Shown: one piece after another, positions 6,659 to 15,334 of the stretch
How positions within the stretch are numbered: the stretch's first letter is position 1
Layout of the letters: the number at the start of each line of letters is the position of its first letter
Made by a program: the position numbers and the translations under genes
The notes under the pieces: model-generated
Seen by the model: only the letters and a program-made list of their open reading frames with translations
Told to the model about the DNA's origin: nothing
Database searches by the model: none
From: Algoriphagus sp. NG3
GTDB lineage: Bacteria > Bacteroidota > Bacteroidia > Cytophagales > Cyclobacteriaceae
NCBI RefSeq assembly: GCF_034119865.1
Contig: NZ_CP139421.1
Location: 1,364,001 to 1,428,000 of the forward strand
Direction of reading: 5' to 3'
DNA: 64,000 bases

Positions 6659-8944
6659 TCATTTATGAAGTTGATAATGCCTAAGCGGTTTTTCTCCCAT
6701 CAGATGCTCAATGAAATAATCCCAACGCTTTTTAGTGAAGTAGTCTCCATCTGTTCGGCCAAAGCTATGGTTTCTGCTTGGCCAGATAAATAAATCAAAA
6801 TCTTTGCCTGCTTTGATCAGTGCCTCCGCAAACTTGAAAGTAGCCGAAGGATTGACATTTTCATCTATACCTCCATGGGCCAATAACAGATGGCCTTTTA
6901 GATTTGCGGCATTTGTGATATTAGACTGCTCGTGGTAAAAGTCTCCTGTAGGATAGCCCATGTACATTTCTGGCCACCAAGCTTTTTCCATTCTGTGATC
7001 GTGATCTCCTGCCGAAGCCACGGCGACTTTGTAAAAATCCGGGTGCAAAAGCATCGCGCGTGCAGCGTCATAGCCACCTGCAGAATGACCAAATATCCCG
7101 ACTTTCTCCACATCCATAAACGTATTTTTTGATGCCAATTCCTTTATAGCTAAAACATGGTCTGTGGTTCCGTCTCCAAGATTGTTGTAGGACACATTGC
7201 TAAAAGCCTTGCCTCTTCCAGCAGTACCTAAGCCATCCACAGTGACCACCACAAATCCCAGTTCTGCCATAGGCTGTTGTAGGCCGATTAACCCAGCTTT
7301 GAAGGTTTTAGGGGTGATGTCAATATGTGGCCCCGTATACGTGTAGTCAATAATCGGATATCTTTTTTCACTGTCAAAATCAGTCGGTAAATAATAGATC
7401 CCATGAATAGTTGTCTTGCCGTCTTTTGCCCTGGCTGAGAATTGCTTGGGACTTTGATATCCTTTTTGCAATAGATTGGAAATGTCTGCCTTAGAGATTT
7501 CATGCACAATTTTGCCGGTTTTCAGCTCCCGTACTACAGAAACTGTGGGCTGGTTTACCGTTGAATAATTATCGACGAAATAGTCTTTACCTGTTTGATA
7601 TGCTATATCGTGATAGGCATTTTCAGGGGTCAATCGTTCCAACCCTGATCCATCAAAGTTCACCGTGTAAACAAATGAATAATAGGGATTCACATCTTTT
7701 TCTCTACCGGAAGCTTCGAGGTAAATCACTTGGTTATCCTCGTCAATGAACAGGACATTTTTCACCATAAATTCTCCTGCAGTGATGTTGTTCACAAGAC
7801 TTTCCTGGCTCCAGTCCCCCAGATATAGCTGATTCCAACCTGATTTTTCTGAGCCCAGAATAAATTGACCATTAGCCAATTTTTTGAAAATAGGATTGTT
7901 GCTTATGTGTGTGGGTGAAGACTCGGAATATACTTTTCGGATTTGCTTCGTGTCAGCATTTAGCTCGATTATATCAAAACTCTTGAAACCTCTGTGGATA
8001 TAGGTGCCGAAAAGATTTTGACTATCACTGTCCCATTTCAAATTCATTCCTATAAAGTGCGGCAAGGAAAGCTCAGAAAATTTGGTGGCTGATTTATTCT
8101 CCAAATCGAATAATACAGGTGTGTACATCACCACCGTAGTATCCCCTGGGGATGCTCGGTAATAGCCCATCAGTTGGGGGCGAAACTTATCATCCTGGCT
8201 ATTGTCCAGGAGCAACATTTTTTCTGCCAGTCTCAGATCTACAATCTGCGTCTGGATTTTTTTGGAATCCGGTGACCAGTTGACGGAAAAGTGTGCTGGA
8301 CGCTCCCCATTTTCTCCGAGAATCATGTCCGACCAACCCCAATAAGAGGCATATTCATAGTCTTTTTTCCCATCAAAACTTAATTGGGTTTCTTCTCCGG
8401 TTTCCATATTCTCTACGTAGAGATTGAAATTCTTCACGTAGGCTTTATAGTTGCCATCTGGAGAAATAGCCATTGAGTGGTCTCTTGTTTCCGGAGTATT
8501 TCTTTCTGATGACAGCCTGCCTTTAGAATAAGACCAGCTTTTGTTTTTCCACCCAAAAGTTATTGTACCATCATTTTTAAACTGGATTTTGGTGAATGGA
8601 AGTTCCTGTGGATCGATTTTTTCACCGCTTTTATTGGTTAGTAGTTCCGCCAAAACCACATGGTCAAAGGCTTCTTTGGTTTCTCCTTTTTCAATATCTG
8701 TAATAAAAAAACGCTTACCGTCCTTGGTATAGCTTTGATGCCAAAAGCTATTTTTATTGTTCAGCCAATTCGGGACTACTTCCAAATGGTAGGCTTGACG
8801 CTGGATATTACCGCTTAAGAAATATTCAGCTTTATGGTATGTTTCTTCTGTTACTTGAGCACTTGATTGTAAGTGATTGAAAATAAGCAGAATAAGTAGT
8901 GGGTATAAAGTCCTTCCGGAAAGGGATAAATGAGCTTTAAGCAT
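6659..8944 (-). CDS. S9 family prolyl oligopeptidase, dipeptidyl peptidase IV-like
   Basis: A 761-residue exported serine peptidase. The hydrophobic N-terminus is followed by SSAQ, giving a signal peptide of about 30 residues. Residues about 80-500 form the DPP-IV N-terminal beta-propeller (SPDGNYKAYVKNFNLYV, NWSPDSKKI). The C-terminal alpha/beta-hydrolase domain carries a full triad: Ser621 in GHSAGG, Asp694 in GGIDENVNP and His726 in SRNHSFG. It probably trims X-Pro dipeptides in the periplasm. A perfect 17-bp inverted repeat ends directly at its start codon, implying regulation of this gene. No close partner gene is fused or overlapping. Confidence 0.9.
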   Translation of the reverse strand: MLKAHLSLSGRTLYPLLILLIFNHLQSSAQVTEETYHKAEYFLSGNIQRQAYHLEVVPNWLNNKNSFWHQSYTKDGKRFFITDIEKGETKEAFDHVVLAELLTNKSGEKIDPQELPFTKIQFKNDGTITFGWKNKSWSYSKGRLSSERNTPETRDHSMAISPDGNYKAYVKNFNLYVENMETGEETQLSFDGKKDYEYASYWGWSDMILGENGERPAHFSVNWSPDSKKIQTQIVDLRLAEKMLLLDNSQDDKFRPQLMGYYRASPGDTTVVMYTPVLFDLENKSATKFSELSLPHFIGMNLKWDSDSQNLFGTYIHRGFKSFDIIELNADTKQIRKVYSESSPTHISNNPIFKKLANGQFILGSEKSGWNQLYLGDWSQESLVNNITAGEFMVKNVLFIDEDNQVIYLEASGREKDVNPYYSFVYTVNFDGSGLERLTPENAYHDIAYQTGKDYFVDNYSTVNQPTVSVVRELKTGKIVHEISKADISNLLQKGYQSPKQFSARAKDGKTTIHGIYYLPTDFDSEKRYPIIDYTYTGPHIDITPKTFKAGLIGLQQPMAELGFVVVTVDGLGTAGRGKAFSNVSYNNLGDGTTDHVLAIKELASKNTFMDVEKVGIFGHSAGGYDAARAMLLHPDFYKVAVASAGDHDHRMEKAWWPEMYMGYPTGDFYHEQSNITNAANLKGHLLLAHGGIDENVNPSATFKFAEALIKAGKDFDLFIWPSRNHSFGRTDGDYFTKKRWDYFIEHLMGEKPLRHYQLHK

Positions 8945-8986
8945 AAATATAGAGATAACTTTAAGGATGAAGTTATCTCTATATTT
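8945..8986 (-). promoter_or_regulatory. Perfect 17-bp inverted repeat abutting the S9 peptidase start codon
   Basis: Arms AAATATAGAGATAACTT (8945-8961) and its exact complement (8970-8986) are separated by 8 nt. The repeat ends at the base next to the ATG of the peptidase. If transcribed, the hairpin would occupy the ribosome landing site; as DNA it could bind a dimeric regulator. A T-tract is weak, so a terminator for the upstream porin gene is less likely. Confidence 0.6.
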
Positions 8987-9105
8987 CTACAAAAAGGCTT
9001 TAAGAATTGACAGAAAGTGATTGTATTTTGCTCTATGCAGGGATTTTGATGGTATATAGGGGAGGAGCACTAAAACTGCCTTGGGGAAAATGCTATGCTA
9101 CCGCC

Positions 9106-10425
9106 TCAAAATATAAACCCAATCCCGGTTTCAACAATATTTTTCCTTGGAAATTGATCTCCATTGAACTTATTTAACCTGTGTTGGTAATTAGTCTTGA
9201 ACACGATATTTTCCCGGGAATTAAAGTTGAGCCCAACAGTCCAGATTTCCATATCACTCTCTACACGCGGAAGACCTTCGAGTGATTGTTCTATTTTGTT
9301 ATGGGTATTCAATCGCTCAAATCGGGAAAATAGACTGAGTTTCATTTCATGGGTATCGAAGAGGAAATTTTGCTTTTCATGGATAGGCCTCCCTTTCCGT
9401 AGGTAGGGGAGAATATCCACTCCAACTTCCATAAGATAGCCATACACTTCTTTTCCCAGTACTTGGCCATTTTCACCGTTTTCATCTTTTGTAAGCTCAA
9501 ATAGTTTTTCTGTGTCTCCAAGTTGCCCATAGGTTCCAACGGTGACAAAACGGAAGTTTTTCCAGTCATACTTTGCATAAGCACTTGTCAGGTTGATTTT
9601 ACCTTTCACTTCTACAGGCTCACCGCTTATTTCAATAAACTCCCCTTGTCCAGAATTCCCATAGTATCCTGATGTTGAAAGAGTTAGGTTTTTTACTCCG
9701 GTGTAGTTTAGTTGAGGGTTAATTGAGATGGATTTAGGGAGGTCAAATCTTATTTCCCTACCCTGTCTGATCCAAGTTCCGCTGATGTATTTCTGGCTGT
9801 TCAATCCTTGTGAAAAACCAAGTGCATAGCTCCATGAAGGTGATAGATTGCCATAGAACATCGTACCGAATTCTATCCAAGTGCTAGGGATAATCAGACG
9901 CTCCACTTCAGATCTGTTGACTGAGTAAAACATCACAGGTTCATCGTTGTTATTTACATACCCTATAGTCAAGGGATAGAACCCTACCCGGGCCTTGAGA
10001 TAATCTTTAAACAGGTAATCGAAAAATGCTTCTATAACTATTTCGTAATGGCTCTCTTCTGTTTTGTAGTGTAAAAATTCAATTTGAAATTCGGAATTCC
10101 AGATCAGCTTATCTGTAAGGCGGTATCCGAAGAATGTAGCATATCGGTATAGGGAAGAATAGTACAGTTCCAGATCTCCCATTTCTGGATTCACGTTGTT
10201 CTGAACAGGTATAAAGTTGAATTCTCCAAATCCGCTGATTGAGTAACGCTTGTCAGAAAAAAATATCTTGGAAGCAGCCAAAGCCAATCCTGGCTGTTGT
10301 TTATATTTTAATTTCTCTATTGTCTTCACGGTATCTGAAGATTCGTCTTGTTCCTTATTTTGCTGCGCAAATACCACTAATGACAGGCAGAACATTGTTG
10401 TAAAAAGAAGTATTGATTTTTTCAT
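9106..10425 (-). CDS. Outer-membrane porin, phosphate-selective porin O/P-like
   Basis: A 439-residue outer-membrane protein with a signal peptide (ends VVFAQ, residue 21). A beta-barrel of repeated amphipathic strands follows, closing with the C-terminal aromatic ETGIGFIF expected for barrel assembly. Motifs such as DYLKARVGFYPLTIGYVNN and WIRQGREIRFDLPKS fit porins of the OprO/OprP-like superfamily, but phosphate specificity cannot be judged. It is read in the same direction as, and 310 bp downstream of, a histidine kinase/response regulator pair, a position compatible with control by that pair. Confidence 0.7.
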   Translation of the reverse strand: MKKSILLFTTMFCLSLVVFAQQNKEQDESSDTVKTIEKLKYKQQPGLALAASKIFFSDKRYSISGFGEFNFIPVQNNVNPEMGDLELYYSSLYRYATFFGYRLTDKLIWNSEFQIEFLHYKTEESHYEIVIEAFFDYLFKDYLKARVGFYPLTIGYVNNNDEPVMFYSVNRSEVERLIIPSTWIEFGTMFYGNLSPSWSYALGFSQGLNSQKYISGTWIRQGREIRFDLPKSISINPQLNYTGVKNLTLSTSGYYGNSGQGEFIEISGEPVEVKGKINLTSAYAKYDWKNFRFVTVGTYGQLGDTEKLFELTKDENGENGQVLGKEVYGYLMEVGVDILPYLRKGRPIHEKQNFLFDTHEMKLSLFSRFERLNTHNKIEQSLEGLPRVESDMEIWTVGLNFNSRENIVFKTNYQHRLNKFNGDQFPRKNIVETGIGFIF

Positions 10426-10735
10426 GGGTTAGGGGAGCGGACAATTGAATTTCATCAGTTCGCTTAATTCTTCAAAAGCCCTACCTACTCGTAGAGGATC
10501 CGTCAGAATAATAGCACAAATCAAGAGATGAGTTTTTCCTTAAAGTTGGAAATTTGTGGAGGTGATTATCCCTTAGGGGAATGAAGATAAGGCTCAAGGA
10601 TTTTCGGATTACCTTTCAATAGTTGGCTAAGATTTTTAGGTGATTTCCAGCAGTTTTGCGGAGTCATTTATAACTTGAGCCACAAATGTCCTCATTTCTA
10701 TTGAGGCAATTAGTTAGAGAGTTTATAGAAAAAAA
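10426..10735. other. Intergenic region between porin and histidine kinase
   Basis: This 310-bp stretch has no convincing gene on either strand. An 8-bp inverted repeat GGCTCAAG (10591-10598) / CTTGAGCC (10674-10681) with 75 bp between arms is the only structure noticed. It presumably holds the porin promoter; no exact TAnnTTTG box with a partner was found. Confidence 0.5.
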
Positions 10736-12127
10736 TTAGAGTTTGATTAGAACGGCGGGATTGATTTGGGGCAAAATCACAGTAAATGTTGTTCCTATAT
10801 TTTTTTGAGAAGAAACTTTAACTTCCCCTTGATGCAATGCGATTATTTTCTGGGTAAGTGAAAGGCCTATTCCTAGTCCTGCTGAATACTGACTGTTCTC
10901 TCCGCGGAAAAATGGCTTGAATAGGTGAGGTATGTCCTCATCCGCTATACCGATACCCCTGTCCTCAAAGGATAAAACAATGTTTTTTTGAGCAAAGGAC
11001 ATGACCACGGTGACTTCTTTTTGCTTAGAAAATTTACAGCCATTTTCGATCAGGTTTCCAAAAGCCACTTTCAAAAGGTATTCATTGGCATGTACCATGA
11101 TCTGGCTATCATTCTCAAAATCTTCTTTTACCTGAATGACTATTTTGTACTCTGGATGGGCTTGTACTACCTTTTGTCTCGCATCCAGAAGTAATTCATC
11201 TATCCGTAAGGGTTTAAATGAAATTTCTGAAGGATCATAGCTTGCCTTGGCCATGTCCAATAGACTATTGGTAAGCCGGACAATTTTCTTAGCATCTGAC
11301 AGCACATTTGAAATCACAAGTTTGCATTCAGAGGGGTCTGCGTCATTAGTAACTGCAAGCTCTAGTTCGGCGATCATAGCTGCCAGAGGTGTCCGTAATT
11401 CATGGGATACATTGGATACAAAATGTTTTTGGGCATCAAAGGAACGTTCTAAACGTTTCAACATATCATTGAAAGTATTAGCCATTTCTGATAACTCATC
11501 CTTGTTCCCATTACTGCTTAGCCGCATGTCCAGATTGGTGGCAGAGATTAGTTTAGCCTTTTCAGTCAATTCCTTTACGGGTTCAAAGACTTTCTTTGAG
11601 AAGAAAAACCCAGCAATACATATAAATAGGATTGATATGATGAACACCACCACACTATTTCTGAGGAGGTTGTTGAGCTTGTTGTATCCGTATTCATCCA
11701 CTGCAGTAGCAGTAATGATATATTCATTGTCTTCAAATTCAAATAGCAAACCCACTACCTGCCAATTGTCCTGATAGAATCTGATATCGCCATTCATGTA
11801 TACCTCATCTATCATTGATTTTGTCTCTTTGACAAAATCAATGATTACGTCATCATGATATAGCAACTGAAAATCCCTGTTGTAAATGGCTACCTCTACT
11901 TCATTGATGATTTGGCGGTTGTTGCGATAGATGTCCTGTAATGTTTGGCTTTCTACCTGGGCTTGGAAAAACAGGTTTGCTTTGGTAATAGCCTCCTTTT
12001 CCAAAAGAGTATAAAATTCCTGTTCCCTGTTCTTTTTTGAGGAGTAAAAAATTACACATGCAAAGACAAAAAGAATGGCTGCCGTGATCAGTGTGAACAA
12101 GATGGTTATCCTAGTGCGAACTTTCAT
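10736..12127 (-). CDS. Sensor histidine kinase of an OmpR-type two-component system
   Basis: A 463-residue membrane kinase. Transmembrane helices lie near residues 7-28 and 157-177 and bracket a periplasmic sensor region of about 125 residues. A HAMP linker follows (PVKELTEKAKLISATNLDMRL), then the HisKA box with phospho-acceptor His242 (FVSNVSHELRTPLAAM). The HATPase domain has an N box (NLIENGCKFS) and G boxes (DRGIGIADEDIP, GLGIGLSL). It overlaps the response regulator gene by 4 bp, so the two are translationally coupled. The signal is unknown; the downstream porin and upstream acyltransferase are candidate targets. Confidence 0.92.
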   Translation of the reverse strand: MKVRTRITILFTLITAAILFVFACVIFYSSKKNREQEFYTLLEKEAITKANLFFQAQVESQTLQDIYRNNRQIINEVEVAIYNRDFQLLYHDDVIIDFVKETKSMIDEVYMNGDIRFYQDNWQVVGLLFEFEDNEYIITATAVDEYGYNKLNNLLRNSVVVFIISILFICIAGFFFSKKVFEPVKELTEKAKLISATNLDMRLSSNGNKDELSEMANTFNDMLKRLERSFDAQKHFVSNVSHELRTPLAAMIAELELAVTNDADPSECKLVISNVLSDAKKIVRLTNSLLDMAKASYDPSEISFKPLRIDELLLDARQKVVQAHPEYKIVIQVKEDFENDSQIMVHANEYLLKVAFGNLIENGCKFSKQKEVTVVMSFAQKNIVLSFEDRGIGIADEDIPHLFKPFFRGENSQYSAGLGIGLSLTQKIIALHQGEVKVSSQKNIGTTFTVILPQINPAVLIKL

Positions 12128-12822
12128 TCTTCTTCCATTAAGATAAAACCCATTCCGGATTTTGTATGAACTAGTTTTTTATCAAAATCCCTGTCTATTT
12201 TTTTTCTCAAATAGTTAATGTAGACATCAATGTAATTAGTGCCGGTGTCAAAATGAGTATCCCATACATTTTTGGCGATTTCGGATCTGGATATGACACG
12301 CCCCGTATTTTGTAGCAGAAACAATAAAAGATTAAATTCCTTTGGTGTGAGATGAATACTTACTCCTTGTCGTCTTACTATTTTAGTATTCAGATCCATT
12401 TCAAGGTCAGCCAGTTTTAATATTTTAATGGGATTGCCTGTGCTATGCCGGGCCCGTTTCAGCAGGGCGCCTATACGGGCTATTAATTCCCGCATCTCAA
12501 ATGGCTTCACCAGATAGTCATCTGCTCCTGCGTCAAATCCCTCTACCTTATCATTTGTGTTACCTAATGCCGTAAGCATAATAATAGGCAAATCGGGCCT
12601 TTCTTGACGGATTTCTTTACAAAGCTCCAGCCCGTCCATTTTAGGCAATATGATATCGGTAATCATCAGATCGAAGGAGTTGCTGTAAACAAGCTTTTTG
12701 GCTGAAAGACCATCATAAGCCATGGTGACCAAATAATTTTGTTCCTCAAGCCCTCTTTGAATTAGCGTAGCTACCCTAAGGTCGTCCTCAACCAACAATA
12801 TGTTGTGGATAGACTTTTCCAT
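12124..12822 (-). CDS. OmpR/PhoB-family response regulator
   Basis: A 232-residue two-domain regulator. The receiver domain has the acidic pair in LLVEDD, phospho-acceptor Asp56 (DLMITDIILPKMDG), a Thr in MLTALG and Lys in LVKPFE. The C-terminal winged helix-turn-helix domain (LTPKEFNLLLFLLQNTGRV, then IDVYINYLRKKID) is of the OmpR type. It is the cognate partner of the downstream kinase, with which it overlaps by 4 bp. Confidence 0.95.
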   Translation of the reverse strand: MEKSIHNILLVEDDLRVATLIQRGLEEQNYLVTMAYDGLSAKKLVYSNSFDLMITDIILPKMDGLELCKEIRQERPDLPIIMLTALGNTNDKVEGFDAGADDYLVKPFEMRELIARIGALLKRARHSTGNPIKILKLADLEMDLNTKIVRRQGVSIHLTPKEFNLLLFLLQNTGRVISRSEIAKNVWDTHFDTGTNYIDVYINYLRKKIDRDFDKKLVHTKSGMGFILMEEE

Positions 12823-12909
12823 GAATTTTTAAGACATGTATTTTAGTTAATTCCAATTAGATGCTTTGCTAAATGTAACCTTAGACTAGCATGCCAGGAA
12901 GTGTTTTTT

Positions 12910-14061
12910 TTAAACCTTTATATAGATTCTTTTCTTATCCATCCAGAGTCCGATTACCCAAATGAGTAACATATAGCTGAAGGCAAAGAGGAAGGAAGCC
13001 ATTTTTGGAGCCAGCCAGCTTGTGAAGAAATTGGCGTAGATAAAAGCTCTCAGGGTAGTATCTCCGATGGGAATCATGTACAAGATAGTCACTACCATCC
13101 CTGACAGCACATATAAGATCAGTGGGTTTCTGCCAAAAACCTCAAAGAAATAGGTCCAGCCTCTCCAGTTCTTTACTTCTATTACAGCAACTAGCAGTGC
13201 AAGTAATAGTAGGTCGATTCCAACTGTCAGCAATACATAAGAGCTGGTCCAAATCTTTTTATTAATAGGAAAGAACTGATCCCAGATGTAAGCAATAATA
13301 ATAAGTATGAGGCCGATCGCAAGCAGTTTCTTAACCGTCTCCATAGTATTTCCCAGTTTTTGGATCATCTTCCCTGCCAGAAATCCTGCGATTACATTGA
13401 CTACTCCAGGTAAGGTACTGAGGATACCTTCCGGGTCAAAGGGGATGCCTTCACCCCCATACATTCTTTCTGGGCCTATAAGTGCCAGGTCGAGCTTGAT
13501 AGCAGCATTGCCGGTAAGGCCATATGGATCAGCCGTATCACCAAAGAAATACATGATAGCCCAGTAGCCAAAAAGAGCGATGCCGCTGAAAATCCAGGCT
13601 CCTTTGATCCCTCCATAATACAGGACTACCGCGCCGAAGAAATAGCACAGGGCGATTCGCTGAAGTACTCCGAATAATCGTACCTCTGTAATATCAATAA
13701 AACTCAGCGCACCGGTATCTGAGACATCATAAAAAGGAAATGCATTGAGAAGCCAGCCTATCAAAAATATAAGCAAGGTTTTTTTACCTACTTTCTTGAA
13801 AAAACCAGCTGTATCCATCTGTTGAAGTTTTTTCATGGAAAAACTCATCGCATTGCCCACTACAAAAAGGAACGTGGGAAAAACCAGATCAGTGGGAGTG
13901 AAGCCATGCCATTTCGCATGGGCAAGAGGAGCGAATAGATTGCTCCAATCACCAGCAGTATTGACGACAATCATAAATGCGATCGTCAGTCCACGTAGCA
14001 CATCGAGGGCCAGATATCTGTTGCTTATACCTGGAGAAATAGAATTTTGGGAGATTTTCAC
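12910..14061 (-). CDS. DUF5009 / heparan-alpha-glucosaminide N-acetyltransferase-like membrane protein
   Basis: A 383-residue polytopic inner-membrane protein with about ten hydrophobic helices. The N-terminal signature RYLALDVLRGLTIAFMIVVN and the loop KWHGFTPTDLVFPTFLFVVGNAMSF are typical of the HGSNAT / DUF5009 acyltransferase superfamily, which moves acyl groups across the membrane onto sugars. The bacterial substrate is unknown. It lies 87 bp upstream of the two-component pair and in the same direction, so co-transcription is possible. Confidence 0.8.
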   Translation of the reverse strand: MKISQNSISPGISNRYLALDVLRGLTIAFMIVVNTAGDWSNLFAPLAHAKWHGFTPTDLVFPTFLFVVGNAMSFSMKKLQQMDTAGFFKKVGKKTLLIFLIGWLLNAFPFYDVSDTGALSFIDITEVRLFGVLQRIALCYFFGAVVLYYGGIKGAWIFSGIALFGYWAIMYFFGDTADPYGLTGNAAIKLDLALIGPERMYGGEGIPFDPEGILSTLPGVVNVIAGFLAGKMIQKLGNTMETVKKLLAIGLILIIIAYIWDQFFPINKKIWTSSYVLLTVGIDLLLLALLVAVIEVKNWRGWTYFFEVFGRNPLILYVLSGMVVTILYMIPIGDTTLRAFIYANFFTSWLAPKMASFLFAFSYMLLIWVIGLWMDKKRIYIKV

Positions 14062-14106
14062 GTCTGGATAGAAAAGTATTAAAAGATTGGATATTACTGG
14101 AGGCTT

Positions 14107-14124
14107 AAGATAAAATATTATCTT
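14107..14124. promoter_or_regulatory. Small perfect hairpin in the DUF5009/PPK2 divergent region
   Basis: AAGATAA-aata-TTATCTT, a 7-bp perfect inverted repeat, lies between the divergent starts at 14061 and 14173. It may be an operator, but the A/T composition makes chance occurrence possible. Confidence 0.25.
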
Positions 14125-14172
14125 GTTCTAATCTTTAAAACATATTTTTTACACATATAAATCTCAGATAAA

Positions 14173-15057
14173 ATGAGGAATATCGCTAGTGAAAGCCTTA
14201 AAGTGACCGAACCTATTTCACTTAAAGAAATTTCGACATCCATAGATCTGGAAGCGTCAGAAAAAAAGAAAGATAAAGAACTCAACAAGCTGAGGGAGAA
14301 ACTAAGTAAACATCAGGACATTATGTATGCCCACAACAAATACAGTGTTCTGATCTGCCTCCAAGGAATGGATACTGCTGGAAAGGATAGTCTCATCCGA
14401 GAAGTGTTCAAAGAATTCAATCCAAGGGGGGTAGTAGTCCATAGTTTCAAAACGCCATCTAAGCTTGAGCTTCAGCATGATTACCTATGGCGTCATGTTA
14501 TTGCCCTGCCACAGCGGGGTAAATATGGAGTGTTCAATAGAACCCATTACGAGAATGTGCTGGTAACCCGGGTACATCCTTCCTACATATTAGGTGAAAA
14601 TATCCCTGGAATCAATTCCATTGAGGATATCACAGAGGAGTTCTGGGAAAAGCGCTTTGATCAGATCAATAACTTCGAAAAACAAATCAGTGAAAACGGT
14701 ACGATTATCCTAAAGTTCTTTTTGCATCTCGGTAAAGAGGAGCAGAGACAACGGTTGCTGAGAAGATTGAATAAAGCAAAGCACAACTGGAAGTTTTCTC
14801 CCGGAGACCTCAAAGAACGGGGACGTTGGGATGACTACCAAAAGTACTATGAGGAAGCGATAAACAAAACCTCAAAACCACACGCTCCATGGTATGTAAT
14901 CCCATCGGACAACAAGGAAACCGCCAGGGTTTTGGTAGCCAAGGCGATTCTGGAGAGGATGGAGCAAATCACTGATATACAGGAGCCGGAACTTGATGAG
15001 AGTATCAGCCAACATATTCTGATGTATAAGGATATGCTTAGTAAGGAGGTGATTTAG
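14173..15057 (+). CDS. Polyphosphate kinase 2 family protein
   Basis: A 294-residue cytosolic nucleotide phosphotransferase. PPK2 enzymes use polyphosphate to phosphorylate AMP, ADP or GDP. The Walker A motif GMDTAGKD is at residues 65-72. Typical downstream blocks follow: RGVVVHSFKTPSKLELQHDYLWR, PQRGKYGVFNRTHYENVLV and WKFSPGDLKERGRWDDY. Length and the single PPK2 domain fit the short form; the class (AMP versus ADP preference) is not decided. The stop codon TAG spans the left junction of a MITE-like insertion at 15056. Reconstructing the empty site gives the same protein ending in TAA. Confidence 0.9.
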   Translation: MRNIASESLKVTEPISLKEISTSIDLEASEKKKDKELNKLREKLSKHQDIMYAHNKYSVLICLQGMDTAGKDSLIREVFKEFNPRGVVVHSFKTPSKLELQHDYLWRHVIALPQRGKYGVFNRTHYENVLVTRVHPSYILGENIPGINSIEDITEEFWEKRFDQINNFEKQISENGTIILKFFLHLGKEEQRQRLLRRLNKAKHNWKFSPGDLKERGRWDDYQKYYEEAINKTSKPHAPWYVIPSDNKETARVLVAKAILERMEQITDIQEPELDESISQHILMYKDMLSKEVI

Positions 15058-15320
15058 GGCGTGCTGAAAAATGCCAGTTAAAGATTAAAAGCTATTATTA
15101 TGAATGATTAGCCCATTTTTCATTCGAAGGGTTTTTCAGCAAGTGCAAGCTTTTTTACTACAATAGGTCTATACCCATGCAGTCAAAAAGACAAAAACCA
15201 GAATTTTCAAGCTAGCCTCAGCCATACCATCTTCTGTGTTGGCCTCATTCGAAGTATAAGCATACATCTTCACTCGGCCGCCTTGAAGCTGGCATAGCTG
15301 AGACTTTTTCAGCAAGCCCT
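15056..15320. mobile_element. MITE-like insertion (265 bp) in the PPK2 stop codon
   Basis: The ends are 16-bp terminal inverted repeats differing at one base: AGGGCGTGCTGAAAAA (15056-15071) and TTTTTCAGCAAGCCCT (15305-15320). They are flanked by a 4-bp direct repeat ATTT (15052-15055 and 15321-15324), as left by transposition. No transposase frame is present inside. An extra internal copy of TTTTTCAGCAAG is at 15132-15143, and CATTCGAAG occurs twice. Non-autonomous element is the best reading; the parent IS family is not identified. Confidence 0.65.
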
Positions 15321-15334
15321 ATTTAACTTGTAGT

